NCBI GenBank assembly: GCA_031213475.1
Contig: JARUPZ010000005.1
Coordinates: 11,603,260 to 11,667,259 of the forward strand
DNA length: 64,000 nucleotides
Reading direction: 5' to 3'
DNA from: Nereocystis luetkeana
Lineage: Eukaryota > Sar > Phaeophyceae > Laminariales > Laminariaceae
A program made the position numbers and the translations under genes. Below the pieces are notes generated by a model. It was not told the origin of the DNA, did not search any database, and saw nothing but the letters and a program-made list of their open reading frames with translations. Numbering within the stretch: the stretch's first letter is position 1; every line of letters begins with the position of its first letter. Shown here one piece after another: positions 31,908-42,265 of the stretch.

Positions 31908-34320
31908 GGGCACGGGCTCCGCAGCGCAGCGGGGCCAACCAAGCGAGCAACCGACACCAGCCCGGAGGCGACCACGACGAGGGCAACAGCGGGGGGTTCG
32001 GGTTGGGTCCCGGGCCAAGGGGGGGGGCCGGCTCCAGGGTCGGTGGTTCTGTCAGAAAAAGGTGCGACATCCGGCCGGCGCGTAGAAGAGCAGAAGCGTT
32101 GGCGGGTGGCACAGGGTTTATTGGGGAAGGTGTCGGGGAAGTCAGCGAGAGCTGCAAACTTAGTGCGAACTCTGGCCGCAACCGCAGGGGCGGTTTTATC
32201 GAGAGCGGTCGGGGGGGGGCAAGGGGGGGGGGAGGGGGGGGGGGGGGGGGGGGGGTTAGGGCAGGTAGTGCGGTGGTTGGGGGGGTCGCTGACGGCACCC
32301 CACATGGACCCGGAGCGCGTGCAAGCGTTCTTCGGAGACAAGCACCAGTTTCCGGGAATCGATCGTTTGCGGCAGATAGCGTGCGTTGGGGTTCCGGTGG
32401 ACGTTCGGCCGGGGGGGGACCTGGTGAAGGAGCTCACATACGAAAACCATTCAAGCGTGCAGAAATTTGAAAACGCAGTCTGGGAGAAGGCCGTTGCGGA
32501 CGTTGCGGGTGGCCGGGCGATCGTTTTCCCGAAAGAGCAGGCGGGGCAGGTACCGGGGCTGCGGGTGTCCCCAGTAGGGGTAGTAGAAGAGCGCGAAAAG
32601 ATCAGAATAATCCATGACATGACTTTCGAGCACAGGGAAGGGAACGGGGGGGGGTCGGTAAACTCGACGACGGACTGGGACGAGATTCCAGCGTGTGCAC
32701 TAGCGGGGGTTATGCATGAGGTTTTACAGAGGGTTCTCGGTTTGAGGGTCAAATTCGGGGATCGAGCGCGAATTCTCATTCAGAAAATGGATGTCAAGAA
32801 CGCGTTCAGACAGATCCCAGTAGACCCGGAAGGGGCAGCGGTCTTCGGGTACGTTTTGGGAGAGTTCCTTTTCGTCGATTTGCGCTTGCAGTTTGGGTGG
32901 CGGGGCAGCCCGGGGTGGTGGGGCGTGATATCTGCTGCAATGCAGCACGCGCAACGTAACACCACGAGAGCATCCGCGTCGTTCTCGCAGGCGGCGGACC
33001 GCGCGGTAGCGCACGTGACGGTGGCGCAGAAAACAGGGCGTCCAGTAGTCGGTTGGCCAGCAGAGTGCGTGGTGCGGCCAGCGAGCGGGGGGGGGGCGGA
33101 AGACCCAGCCTTTGTGTTTTTTTTTATGGATGATGCCATCTCAGTAGAGGTCCAGTGGGACTCGGAGGGGGCGCGGTGTCTTGACTTGTCACGATCGTTA
33201 GCATTAATTCATGATCAGGCCATGGGGGAGAGGTGCGAGGGGGAGGAGCCATTGTTGTCGCACAAAAAGGTGACGGGCTGGGCGACGCAACAGGAGGTGT
33301 TGGGGTACGATATTGACACAGAGAGTATGTCCATTGCACTACCGACGCGGAAAGTAGACGATTTGCGCGCGCGTCTGGCAGAGTGGCCAGCGGGGCGGCA
33401 GACAGCAACGGTCAAGGAGGTGTTAGTGTTGGCAGGGAAGTTGCACCACGCATCATTTGTGATCCGGTCCGGACGGTACTTCGTCCGTCGGCCTCTGCAG
33501 TTTTCTAATCTGCATCTTGATGGGGGGGAGCGGGCCGGGGGGGGGGGGGGCGTGGGGCAGGTACAGAAAACAGACAGAAGCGCGACGAGTCTTACGGTTG
33601 TCGCGTGAATTCATGGCAGACGTGGGGTGGTGGAGATGGTTTCTGGAGACGGGGGGGGGGAACGGGGGAGAGAGGATAACAGCACCGTCTTTCAGCTTCG
33701 TTAAGCAGCGGCCGAGTAGAACTTGGTTTTCGGATGCATCCCTGTCGGCGATAGGTGGGCTGTGCATGGAGACAGGGGTTTACTGGAGATTCGACCTGCC
33801 AGAAGAGGTGCAAAAACGGACGATAAAAGGGGGGCGGGCCGTAGCAGATTTGATTTCCATCAACTTGTTAGAGGTCATGGCGATGGTAATGACGGCGTTC
33901 GTGATGGTAGACATGAGGGGGGAGAGACCGGGTAGGAAAGGGGAAGCAGGTTTGATGAGGGCGGACAATGAAGCGGCAGTAACCTGGGTAAAGAGGTGCC
34001 GTGGGGGGGGGAAGAAGCAGGCGAGGGTAGGAGCGTTGATGAGAATGATGGGGGCATTGGAGGCGAAGGGGGGGTGGTGTTTTCAGGCAAGGCACGTACG
34101 GGGGGTCGATAATAGGTTGGCAGACGGTCTGACTAGGTGGCGAGAAGAGCAGATTCCTGAGAAACTAAACGCAGAATGTCCCGGAATCGATTGGCAGGTG
34201 CAGGAGTTGGGAACGGGGGAGCAGCTCATGTGTTCGGAGATATTGCGAGAGGGTACGCATTTGGAAGAGTTGCAGCTTCGACTCGAAAAACTTACGAGGC
34301 GAATTGGAAGATGTGGGTGA
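31904..34320 (+). CDS. DIRS polyprotein: reverse transcriptase and RNase H
   Basis: It starts at ATG 31904, overlapping the Gag stop. The frame changes at a 9-G tract (32019-32027) and a 14-G tract (33537-33550), and the long RT frame runs 32043-33536. RT motifs seen are VPGLRVSPVGVV, IRIIHDMTFE, motif A MDVKNAFRQIPVD (catalytic Asp), LQFGWRGSPGWWG, and motif C FFMDDAIS with the two catalytic Asp residues. RNase H follows with SDAS, INLLEVMA, RADNEAAVTW and GVDNRLADGLTRW, giving the acidic set D-E-D-D. This enzyme copies the element RNA into DNA and removes the RNA strand. No methyltransferase domain follows. The C-terminus overlaps the recombinase ORF by 145 nt in another frame. Confidence 0.85.
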
Positions 34321-35363
34321 GCTGGAGGTCGTGGATCGGGAAGGGGTGTTGGCTGCAGAAAGGCATGGGGGAGATGGAGCTAGTGGGGGAATTGGTCGAG
34401 TTCATGGGGTACTGTTGCGCAGAAAAGGGGAACAAGGAGTCGACTATAGTAGGCAAGTTGGTGGCGATCAATTTCTACCATGAGCAATTCGTAGGGCTGT
34501 CGGTCCCCATGGGTAACCCGTTGATCAGGTCGGTGAGGCAGGGTATCAAGAGGGCACACGTAGACATGGGGAGTCAGCAGAAGGTGCGAAGGCCACTGAC
34601 ATGGGGAATGTTGACGGGGATGAAGGGAATAATTCCGTCATGGGGGGTTGGGGGGAGGGTGTTATGGATAGGTCTGGCGTTGTCCTATTTTTTGATGTTG
34701 CGAGCGTCAGAGTTGTTCGCCAAAGGGAAGGGGGTGTACCATAAAGTATACTGTTTGCGGAGGGGGGATGTGGCGTTTTTCAGAGATGACGAGCAGTTGG
34801 GAGAGGGTAGGATACAAGAAGCAAACAAGGTAGAGGTGAGGTTCAGGGGATCAAAGGGGGACCAAGGAAGAAAAGGGGCAGTCTTGGTGAGGACAAGGAC
34901 GGGACGGGCAGGGGGAGAAGAAGGGGGGGCGGTGGGTCTATTGGTAGAGCTTTTCAGGATATACAGTAACGGAGAGTTGACGGGGGAAGCCCCCTTGATG
35001 TCATACAAGGGGACGGAGGGTTGGGAGGTATGGACCAGGGGACGGGCAACCCAATGCTTGCGGGAGGGTATCGCAAGCGTAGGAGAAAGGTGGAGGGGAG
35101 AGGGGAGGGGGGCGGGGGCGAGACTGATTCCGGGAGAAATCGCGTTGCACTCGGGGAGTATAGGGGGGGCAACGACACTGGCCGCGAGAAGCGTTCCCGA
35201 GGCGGTGATTAAGAAGGAAGGGAGGTGGTCGTCGGATTCGTTTATGGTGTACGTTAGGGCTAATATGGAGGACCCGGTCTGGGTTTCAGAGGTGTTGGAG
35301 CAAGGGGCAGGGGAGTTCGAAAGACAGCCGGGACAAGGTACGAGATGGGGCGGAATACTATAG
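34176..35363 (+). CDS. DIRS tyrosine recombinase
   Basis: An intact 395-residue frame from ATG 34176. The N-terminal SAM-like part contains STRKTYEANWKMWVSW. The catalytic part has the first Arg in YFLMLRASELF, a Lys candidate in VRFRGSKGDQGRKG, and the C-terminal block IALHSGSIGGATTLAA, then KKEGRWSSDSFMVYVR with the nucleophile Tyr. DIRS-type recombinases normally read H-S-x-R-I-G; here the residue after HSG is Ser (codon AGT, about 35159-35161). The second catalytic Arg is therefore missing, probably by one base change, and this copy may be unable to insert DNA. The enzyme should join the circular cDNA to the target and act on the split repeats. The length is usual for the family. Confidence 0.88.
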   Translation: MSRNRLAGAGVGNGGAAHVFGDIARGYAFGRVAASTRKTYEANWKMWVSWRSWIGKGCWLQKGMGEMELVGELVEFMGYCCAEKGNKESTIVGKLVAINFYHEQFVGLSVPMGNPLIRSVRQGIKRAHVDMGSQQKVRRPLTWGMLTGMKGIIPSWGVGGRVLWIGLALSYFLMLRASELFAKGKGVYHKVYCLRRGDVAFFRDDEQLGEGRIQEANKVEVRFRGSKGDQGRKGAVLVRTRTGRAGGEEGGAVGLLVELFRIYSNGELTGEAPLMSYKGTEGWEVWTRGRATQCLREGIASVGERWRGEGRGAGARLIPGEIALHSGSIGGATTLAARSVPEAVIKKEGRWSSDSFMVYVRANMEDPVWVSEVLEQGAGEFERQPGQGTRWGGIL

Positions 35364-35464
35364 GTACCCGGACCGGTGAAGTAAGGTCTGCTTGGAACTG
35401 CTTTACGCGGCCAAACGGTTCTTACATAACCGGAGGGGGGGGTAAGGAAACAGCGGTCTCGTGA

Positions 35465-35716
35465 GGGGAGGCGTTCCACTAGCAGAGCGCGACCGGTAGG
35501 GAGGTCGACCGCGTTTCCTATGTGTGGGTGGGGAAGGCGTAAGCAAGCGGGGAAAGAGAGGGAGCGCGCCCCCCCCCCTTTTTCCCCTCCTCCCTCCTGC
35601 TATGTTATAGACGGGTAGGGGAGGCATACGCGTGCGGGGGGGACGGGGGGCAGTGCAGCCCCCCCCCCCCCCCCCCCCCCCCACCATTTCGGCTTCTTCA
35701 ATTAATATAAAGCATT
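35465..35716 (+). repeat. Split direct repeat B1
   Basis: It starts GGGGAGGCGTTCCACTAGC and ends TTAATATAAAGCATT, with a poly-C tract near 35659-35681. It is repeated as B2 at 36640-36888 with a few bases' difference in the poly-C length. The 23 bp between B1 and A2 (35717-35739) do not occur at the outer ends and may mark the junction of the circular intermediate. Confidence 0.88.
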
Positions 35717-35739
35717 ATTTCGTGGAAGTGACAACCAAA

Positions 35740-36074
35740 GAGGAAGGTTGTCGTAGGGGCAACCTGGTGTTTGGGGGGAAACGGATAGAAAGAATAAACC
35801 AGTGAAAGAACAAGAAGTCCGGGGGTTTCGATAATAAGGGAAAGGAATGTTTGGTACGGGGTAAAAATAAATAGAAAGGAAAGTTCAGGATAATTGTAGG
35901 AGACGAGAAGGAGCAGCGGAATAAAGAAATGCAAAGCAAGCAACTGTAGAGTCGGGTGAAGAAGGGAGTCGTCGGGCAGCGTAGTAACCAGGGGATATAG
36001 CTAACGGGCGAGGCCCTGCACGAGCTGAAGAGAACCGGGCTAGGGACGTCAGGGAGTCGTCAATTTGTTTTTTT
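35740..36074 (+). repeat. Split direct repeat A2
   Basis: The second copy of A1, with a single visible substitution (GGGCTAGGG versus GGGCTGGGG). After the T run the sequence turns into CCCACCCACCC and the unique spacer that carries the hairpin array. Confidence 0.9.
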
Positions 36075-36129
36075 CCCACCCACCCTCCCGCAAAATTTCC
36101 ACGGCGGATGGGCAAACGGAAGGGAAGAG

Positions 36130-36633
36130 GACGCAGTGGTCGATTAGTGATGGCTTAATCCCGATCGCACGGGCCGTTTGAAACGGAATCATTACATGTA
36201 ATCGTTTAGCTTTCGTTGTGGGTTCCCGATCGCACGGGCCGTTAGAAACGGAACCGCCCGAAAGCACGCGTAGGTGGTGGTCGATTAGTGATGGCATAAT
36301 CCCGATCGCACGGGGCCGTTAGAAACGGAATCATCACAACAACAATCGTTTAGCAATCGTGGTGGGTTCCCGGACGAACGGGCCGTTAGAAACGGAATCA
36401 CCACATTGATAATCGTTTGGCAGTCGAGGTGGGTCCCCGACAGGAGCGGGTCGTTAGAAACGGAAAAACCACCCGAAAGTACGCGCAACGTAGTGGTCGA
36501 TTAGCGGTGATTTTCCCGGGCGCACGGGCCGTTAGAAACGGAATCATGGTATTTATTACTCGTTTGGCATTCGTGGAGGGTTCCCGATATGAGCGGGCCG
36601 TTAGAAACGGAAAACCCACTCGGAAGCACGCAC
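36130..36633 (+). repeat. Array of double hairpins between A2 and B2
   Basis: Seven copies of GGGCCGTTAGAAACGGAA or close variants lie at about 36168, 36237, 36313, 36379, 36449, 36526 and 36595. In each, CCGTT-AGA-AACGG forms a 5-bp stem with a 3-nt loop. Most copies are preceded by CCCG-N6-CGGG, a second small stem directly abutting it. A larger unit (CGATTAGTGATGG, hairpin pair, TCGTTTAGC, GTGGGTTCC, hairpin pair, CGAAAGCACGCG) repeats two to three times. It is noncoding. Confidence 0.85.
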
Positions 36634-36639
36634 AAGTAG

Positions 36640-36885
36640 GGGGAGGCGTTCCACTAGCAGAGCGCGACCGGTAGGGAGGTCGACCGCGTTTCCTATGTGT
36701 GGGTGGGGAAGGCGTAAGCAAGCGGGGAAAGAGAGGGAGCGCGCCCCCCCCCCTTTTTCCCCTCCTCCCTCCTGCTATGTTATAGACGGGTAGGGGAGGC
36801 ATACGCGTGCGGGGGGGACGGGGGGCAGTGCAGCCCCCCCCCCCCCCCCCCCCCACCATTTCGGCTTCTTCAATTAATATAAAGC
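36640..36885 (+). repeat. Split direct repeat B2 (right end)
   Basis: The second copy of B1. It ends at TAATATAAAGC, directly followed by the flanking ATTTCAAAGCAGAG repeat. This sets the right border of the retroelement. Confidence 0.88.
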
Positions 36886-36899
36886 ATTTCAAAGCAGAG

Positions 36900-37165
36900 A
36901 GGCCAGACGCATACGGAGAGAAGAAGCAGTGTACGTATGGCCTCTCTTATTGGTTCGAAGTTGGCCAAAATCAGTTGAAAGCTAGACAGAGTAGAACAAA
37001 ACAGGCATACATTGGCCCTTTCGAGCCAAAATCAGTTAGGACGTCAGCCTGTGGCCAGTATAGCAGGGCTCCTGGGGTTGGTTTTGTACTTGTTTCCAGA
37101 ATGTAATTTTTTTCAGCCGAGAAATGTGGCCAGGTATACCGGATTTTGGTAGAAACCCTATCTTT
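36900..37165 (-). repeat. Repeat R3, third copy, part right of the DIRS insertion
   Basis: It matches 45005-45280: CGCATACGGAGAGAAG-AGCAGTGTAC, TTGGCCAAAATCAGTTGAAAG, CGAGCCAAAATCAGTTA, AGCAGGGCTCCTGGGGT and GTGGCCAGGTATACC-GATTTTG. Together with 28683-29292 it rebuilds one R3 copy interrupted by the retroelement. Confidence 0.8.
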
Positions 37166-39858
37166 TTAGGAAGGAATGAAATTATTTAGGGTATGTGCCG
37201 GATTTTACTCAGGCGGTCAAAAAAAGAATACCTGGTATAGCACAACCTCGACCCCACGCAAGTTTCTGTAACTATAATCACGCCGCAAGCACCGAAGTGA
37301 TCGCCGCGAGTCATCCGTTCAGGATCAATATACCGGTATACTTTTTTTGGTTTTATTGTATGTATTAATAGTAGTAAATTAAGCGGCCGCGCCCGGTGCT
37401 TTATAACCAAGTAATATTTGTTCAGAATTTAATGACGTTTGGGGAGGATTTATGTTCCGTTTCGCGAACACCCATAAATACCACCAACAACTAACTGTGT
37501 GATTCTCCGAAGGCTCGAAGAGGCAGCACAGTAAGAGTAGTAAACTACTACCAATAAACTCCTGCGAAGAAGTAACACAAATTTGAGTCCACGATCAAGC
37601 TGCGCAGGATATATATATTTATATATATATATATAAGCGTGCGCCGCTGCGCTTCTGAGTGTGCTTTTCTTCTCGATGTCGTCCGAACAGGATGTTCTGG
37701 CACGCGAAAGGAAGCGCGACGGAGACGACGTCGGATATCTTCTGCCCTGCATGTTCCAGTCTTGTATCCAGTACCTAGTAGAGTGCATCGGACAAACTCG
37801 ATGCAGTTAGTAGAGGCAACCAGTGCCGGAGCAGGGCTTGCACTCGGACGACGATGATCTTGGGTAACGCGAAAGGACGACATTCCCTAGGATGTAGTGG
37901 AAGCGCATTGTGACTTGTAAGCGTGCGTGTTTGTTTTGTCGCCGTTTGTTTGCACAGGGTCTGGCCACAGTGTCTGTAATATATGTATCGGGGTGTGAGA
38001 CTGAGGGCTGAAAAATATCGACGTATTGTTTTTCTTTTCGTAGTGCAGGAGTGTCTGGTCACCTTCCCCGACGTCGGTTGTAGAGGGTTGTTGATTTGCC
38101 GTCGGTTGTCGACCAACTCGTATTTTTTTCGGAAGCTATCGGATACCAGATATTTCCTTGGCCTGTGGCACTTTTGACGTCTGTAAAGGATGACGAGTTT
38201 TATTCATCTCCTCCTAGGTACAAAGTGATGGGTTTGCTGGGTTAGCTGGGTCAGGGCTGCATAACTGACAGGATATTGCGGGGCATTGTGGTCGCCATTA
38301 ACACTACGAGCGAACGCCAAGGAGCTTGTAACTTATTAATGTTTTTTAACTATAACTCTGCCGTTGTAGGGGGGGGCTATAACCGAATGATAGCCACACT
38401 CTTCTTAAAAAAAAGTGCTTCCGAAGCTTTAATGGAGCCGTCCCTCAACTTTCCGTCTAAACATATCATCACAAGGTGGAGGTTTGTACCTCCTCTGGGT
38501 TGTATCGAGGCCGACTAAACTCTCCTTCCCCTCAACCGGCGCGGCATTGTGGTCCTCTCCTATTGATTCATACGGTTTGACTCGTTTTTTCATTTGTTAG
38601 CGAACTTCTCTTTCTGCCCCCTGTACCTAGTAGTGTGAATAATATTCTTGCCGAAGGATCGACATTATTTCTGCTGCTGCTGCTGCTCGTCGATTTGCAT
38701 CAGTTCCGGCGACGGATGAATACACTGTAATCGCGTCGGGAAATCATAAATAGGCCGATCGCAGCGCAAACGCCTTTGACGGTAACCCAGCTTTGATACC
38801 TCAGCCCGCGAATCCTCGGTCGATTTTTCTTACCCCGCGTGGGTCAGTTTGTGTAAACGATAGCCATACGCAATGAAACACCATCATCGTCGGCGTGCAT
38901 GAGTTGTATCACAGTTACACACCCCAAGTACAAGGTATTATTGGCTAGAGTAGCACCGTAAACGACCGGCGTACTCTTATGGAGAGTCTTTACCTGATGT
39001 ATATTTTTCACACTCGTTGGTCAGCATCAACAAACAGTGTGCTAAGCGCAGTGTAGTACGCAGAATACGAGGTTGCCTCGAAAAAAGCGTGCGGAAATGG
39101 GCATAACTTATGAAACAATAGGACGAATCTGTCACAGTCATTTTCTCTGCAGAGCCATATAATCGGAAATCGTTTATTCTCCGGAAACCTACCTGCCTGT
39201 CGCCTTTGACACCACCAAACACGCCTATGTTTCAATCCTCGTAGCTCGTGCGGAAAAGGTCACAATTAAGGCTGTAATTACGAGCTATCACATGCAGGTC
39301 ATATCCATTGAGATAAAACATTGTTGGCTACTTTTCATTCTAAGGTAGCCACTATATTCGTCTCATTTTCTACAGTAAAAACACGCCTCGATTACAGGTG
39401 AACTCCCAACTGGGAAGCGGTGTTCGAAAGGCATCGATGGTATACTAAGGTGAGTATATTATTAGGGGGAAACAAGTAGGGTTAGGACGCCGCCGGCAAG
39501 CTCTCGCCCCCTAGACCATGGATCCGCATGATATCTTCGAGGCCGTCATCTAGACTCGTTGGGCTTGCCAGATACCGAGTGGGTTGGCCGTGGGCTGAGT
39601 CTATGTCGAGATCGAGCGTCGATCGTCGCACGAGCTGGTTTCGATCACCGTGTTGACAATAAATTTGCGACCAGAAAAACACAAAATGCGCCGCCTGCAG
39701 CCGTTGGGGAAAAAAATAAACCAAATAAAACATTTTTCTCTTTTTTCCCCACAGCGGCGGTACGAGAAAAATTTCGGCTGTTTTTTTAAAGCCATATATT
39801 TGAAAAAAAACTTTTCAACTTCGCGTTTCCATTGGCATATTAGGTCTTAATAATACCA
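37166..39858. other. No gene recognised; AT microsatellite
   Basis: A TA-rich microsatellite lies at 37608-37636. The rest holds short frames only (up to about 110 codons on the minus strand near 37548-38116) without motifs. CTG triplets occur at 38670-38688. Confidence 0.35.
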
Positions 39859-41967
39859 GTTTTTTTTCTACTCTCTCTAGCTTTCAACTGATGTTGGCCA
39901 ACTTTGAACCAATCAGAGGGGCCACATATGTACACTGTTGTTTCTCTCCGTATACGTCTGCCCTCCCTCGATTGAAATTCTTGTGCATTACGCAACGTAT
40001 AAACTCTGTACTCGCACGTACACGTTGTACGTCAAAGTATGTATCTACATAAATATGCGTACATGAGTATGCAGGTTTCGCTTGTTTGTCTTCTTTAGGA
40101 TGTGCGACGTGCTTCCGTTATTGAATAGTTGTTGTGTCCTACTGCCGCTGCTTTGTGGTTTTCTATGGTCACAGCGGTCCATACATCACCATGGTCTTTA
40201 TCTGCACCACCCCGCGTCGAGTTTGGCTCAGGTTTGGTACGGCAAGATAATTTCGTGCCGAGCTGGCAGTTCCGCGAGAACGGTCAAGAAGATTTAAGCT
40301 GTCAACGGTGGGGGTGGGCCAGAGGAAATACTCTTCTTGGCGCCCCCGCCGTCGCAGAACAAACGAAGCCTATTAACAGTGACTCTCTGCAGGTCAAAGT
40401 GAAGCCCGTGGTAGCTACACCCTAAACAAAACTAAACGACTTAGATTTTGGAGGCCATATATGGAACGCTTCTTTTTTTACCCGACTTTCATGGACAGAA
40501 CACCGCTCGTGGCGCGCGTTTTTTACTTGGTTTTAGTGTACACCTGATTTTGGCTCAAACGGATCAGGTATAACTGATTTTGGCATTTGCCTTTTTCAAA
40601 GTCTTCGTCAACTAAACTCATACCAACTAAAATGTTTGTATTCAACACGTCTTACATGTCTCCTTTGTGCTGTCGGTTTGTTGTCTATATTCTATGTTTG
40701 CAGGTCCGTAAGGATTGTGTGTACTGCAACGGAACTATCAAGGACAACGGCATCTTGATCGGCCTGTGCAAGCCCCCCCTGCACTTCTCGGGCTCCAAGC
40801 ACTCCAGGAAGCTCTTCATCGCCCACGACGAGCAAGTTCAGTGCGAACGCCACGCGAAGTTCGGCGAGTAGGCTCGGGTGGAACTGGAGAAAAGGGCCGC
40901 CAAGCGGGACGGCTGTGTCGGTCGATCTCCTCGGTTCGGGCTCGGAATAGATCTTCGTACTTTAAGAGTCTGTTCTCGTGTCTATCATGATATTCCGGTA
41001 CAGCATCATACACAGTTGATCTGCCTTTGGTCTAGGCCTGGGGTGCGAATATAGAGGTGTTCGCGGGCGTCTCGTTGCAGCTTACGCCTGCGTCTATAAT
41101 ATTTCACTACTTTCAGCAAACATCCGTTGTGCGTGTACTTGCAAGTCTGTCAGGGGGTACTTTAAGTTCAAGCGTGGGGAGCGGACTGGTTCATGTTTTT
41201 TCGGCGGGGGTTTCTTCACCTAAGAAGAGTGTCAGCTTTAGCATCGCCTCCATCACGCTAGTTGTGCCTTGGCGAGTGCCAAGGTCTAACTGACTTTTGT
41301 GCATCCTCTTTAGGTTTCGTTGCCAACGAAAGATCCTGTTTTTTTCAATATACCTTGGGTGTTTGCCAGGGTGCTGATTCCGTTGATATTAGCGACATTC
41401 GCGTTGTTTGCGAGGGAATTTTTGCTACTACTTACTCCTGTCGCTTGGACTTCTTTGCGTTTGACGCCGGCCCCGGGCCCACTGCAACGCTTGGTTGAAG
41501 ACATTTTTTCTTGAGGAATTCCTGTCGTAGTTGGTTTGGGCGTCCGCCAAAGGTTTCGTTCGTTGTCGAACCGTTTCGTGTCGCAGGACAGGTGTCGACT
41601 GGCGCTGGGATTCGTTGAGCAAGTGCTTACTGTCGAAGTTGCATATCACGCTCATGTCGCCTTCATATATCATAACAGCTGTAATACAGAATTACTACCT
41701 GCTTTTTCGGTCAATAGAACTGCTCTCTTGCGTCACCCTCGTCTATCTGCGTGTTCCACTAGTATTGTCCATATACTCATACATACTTGGTTGTCAACAG
41801 GTGTACATTTGAGCTATTGCCCCAACTGCAGTACATACTGCAATAATTATTATTGATTGGTGGAATAGTTCAAACAAACCCACGAAAAACGCATTTCGGC
41901 AAGAAGAGTCTTCTTACACGCTACGCTCATTCATGCTACTCCGTAGGGAAAACTTGTATAGATATAT
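39859..41967 (+). repeat. R3 palindrome, left arm
   Basis: About 2.1 kb, the inverse of 42598-45115. The pairing can be followed from CTACTCTCTCTAGCTTTCAACTG (outer end) through the ORF blocks to ACGCTACGCTCATTCATGCT and TACTCCGTAGGGAAAACTTG (inner end). It lacks the 434-bp insertion seen in the right arm. It has several CCAAAATCAG/CTGATTTTGG boxes in both orientations near 40540-40580. Confidence 0.85.
40704..40871 (+). CDS. Predicted terminal exon with Cys/His cluster (left arm)
   Basis: A pyrimidine-containing acceptor (TATGTTTGCAG) precedes 55 codons and a TAG stop. The peptide begins VRKDCVYCNGT and contains GLCKPPLHFSG and VQCERHAKFGE at its end. The spacing CxxC ... C-x4-H ... C-x2-H suggests a small zinc-binding fold. 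The same exon, identical in protein, occurs in the right arm at 43682-43849, with the acceptor and the 5' frame preserved. Upstream, 40129-40425 is a second conserved open block (RVEF-SGLVRQDNFVPSWQFREN), also present in the third R3 copy. I do not recognise the protein. It could be the last exon of a gene carried by R3 or of a host gene captured in the duplication. Confidence 0.45.
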   Translation, partial: VRKDCVYCNGTIKDNGILIGLCKPPLHFSGSKHSRKLFIAHDEQVQCERHAKFGE

Positions 41968-42265
41968 ATACATAGCGCGAACATGTGACTGGCTATAATG
42001 GACTGTGTATTCTGCCTGGTTACCTCTCGTGCGGTCGCGATGGAGCGCAAAAATAATTGAGAAAACATTGTTTGCTGGTATCTCTCACGCGGTCGTGATG
42101 GGGCGCAGATTATTAATACGTGCGCATTGGTCCCTGACGGAACAGCACAATAAAGAATGAAAAATAAAATAAAATACGTCATCCGTCAGAAAATGTGATC
42201 AGGCATCGTGTATATATATAAGAAGAGTGAAATTCAGCCTGTATATCACCGGACAGGTACATGCA
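41968..42265. other. Spacer of the palindrome, left of the SINE
   Basis: Single-copy in the window. It holds two close versions of CTCTCGTGCGGTCGCGATGG / CTCTCACGCGGTCGTGATGG (about 42026 and 42086), 60 bp apart. Confidence 0.5.

Larger units (their letters stand above)
29293..36885 (+). mobile_element. DIRS-order YR retrotransposon with split direct repeats
   Basis: The element is about 7.6 kb. It carries Gag (29661-31907), RT plus RNase H (31904-34320) and a tyrosine recombinase (34176-35363), all on the plus strand. Terminal repeats are arranged A1 - genes - B1 - A2 - B2, as in PAT and Ngaro elements and unlike the inverted ends of DIRS1. No methyltransferase domain is seen after RNase H and no SGNH hydrolase. 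In this order the recombinase, not an integrase, inserts a circular DNA copy. A 13-14-bp direct repeat (ATTTCAAAGCAGAG at 29279-29292 and 36886-36899) flanks it, which is unexpected. Host LINE and LTR relics nearby are much more decayed, so this copy is comparatively young. Confidence 0.9.

Noticed and set aside
31149-32779. Long antisense ORFs of about 290-340 codons opposite the DIRS genes
   Set aside because: They are Pro-rich readings of poly-G DNA on the other strand. The sense strand carries clear RT, RNase H and recombinase motifs.
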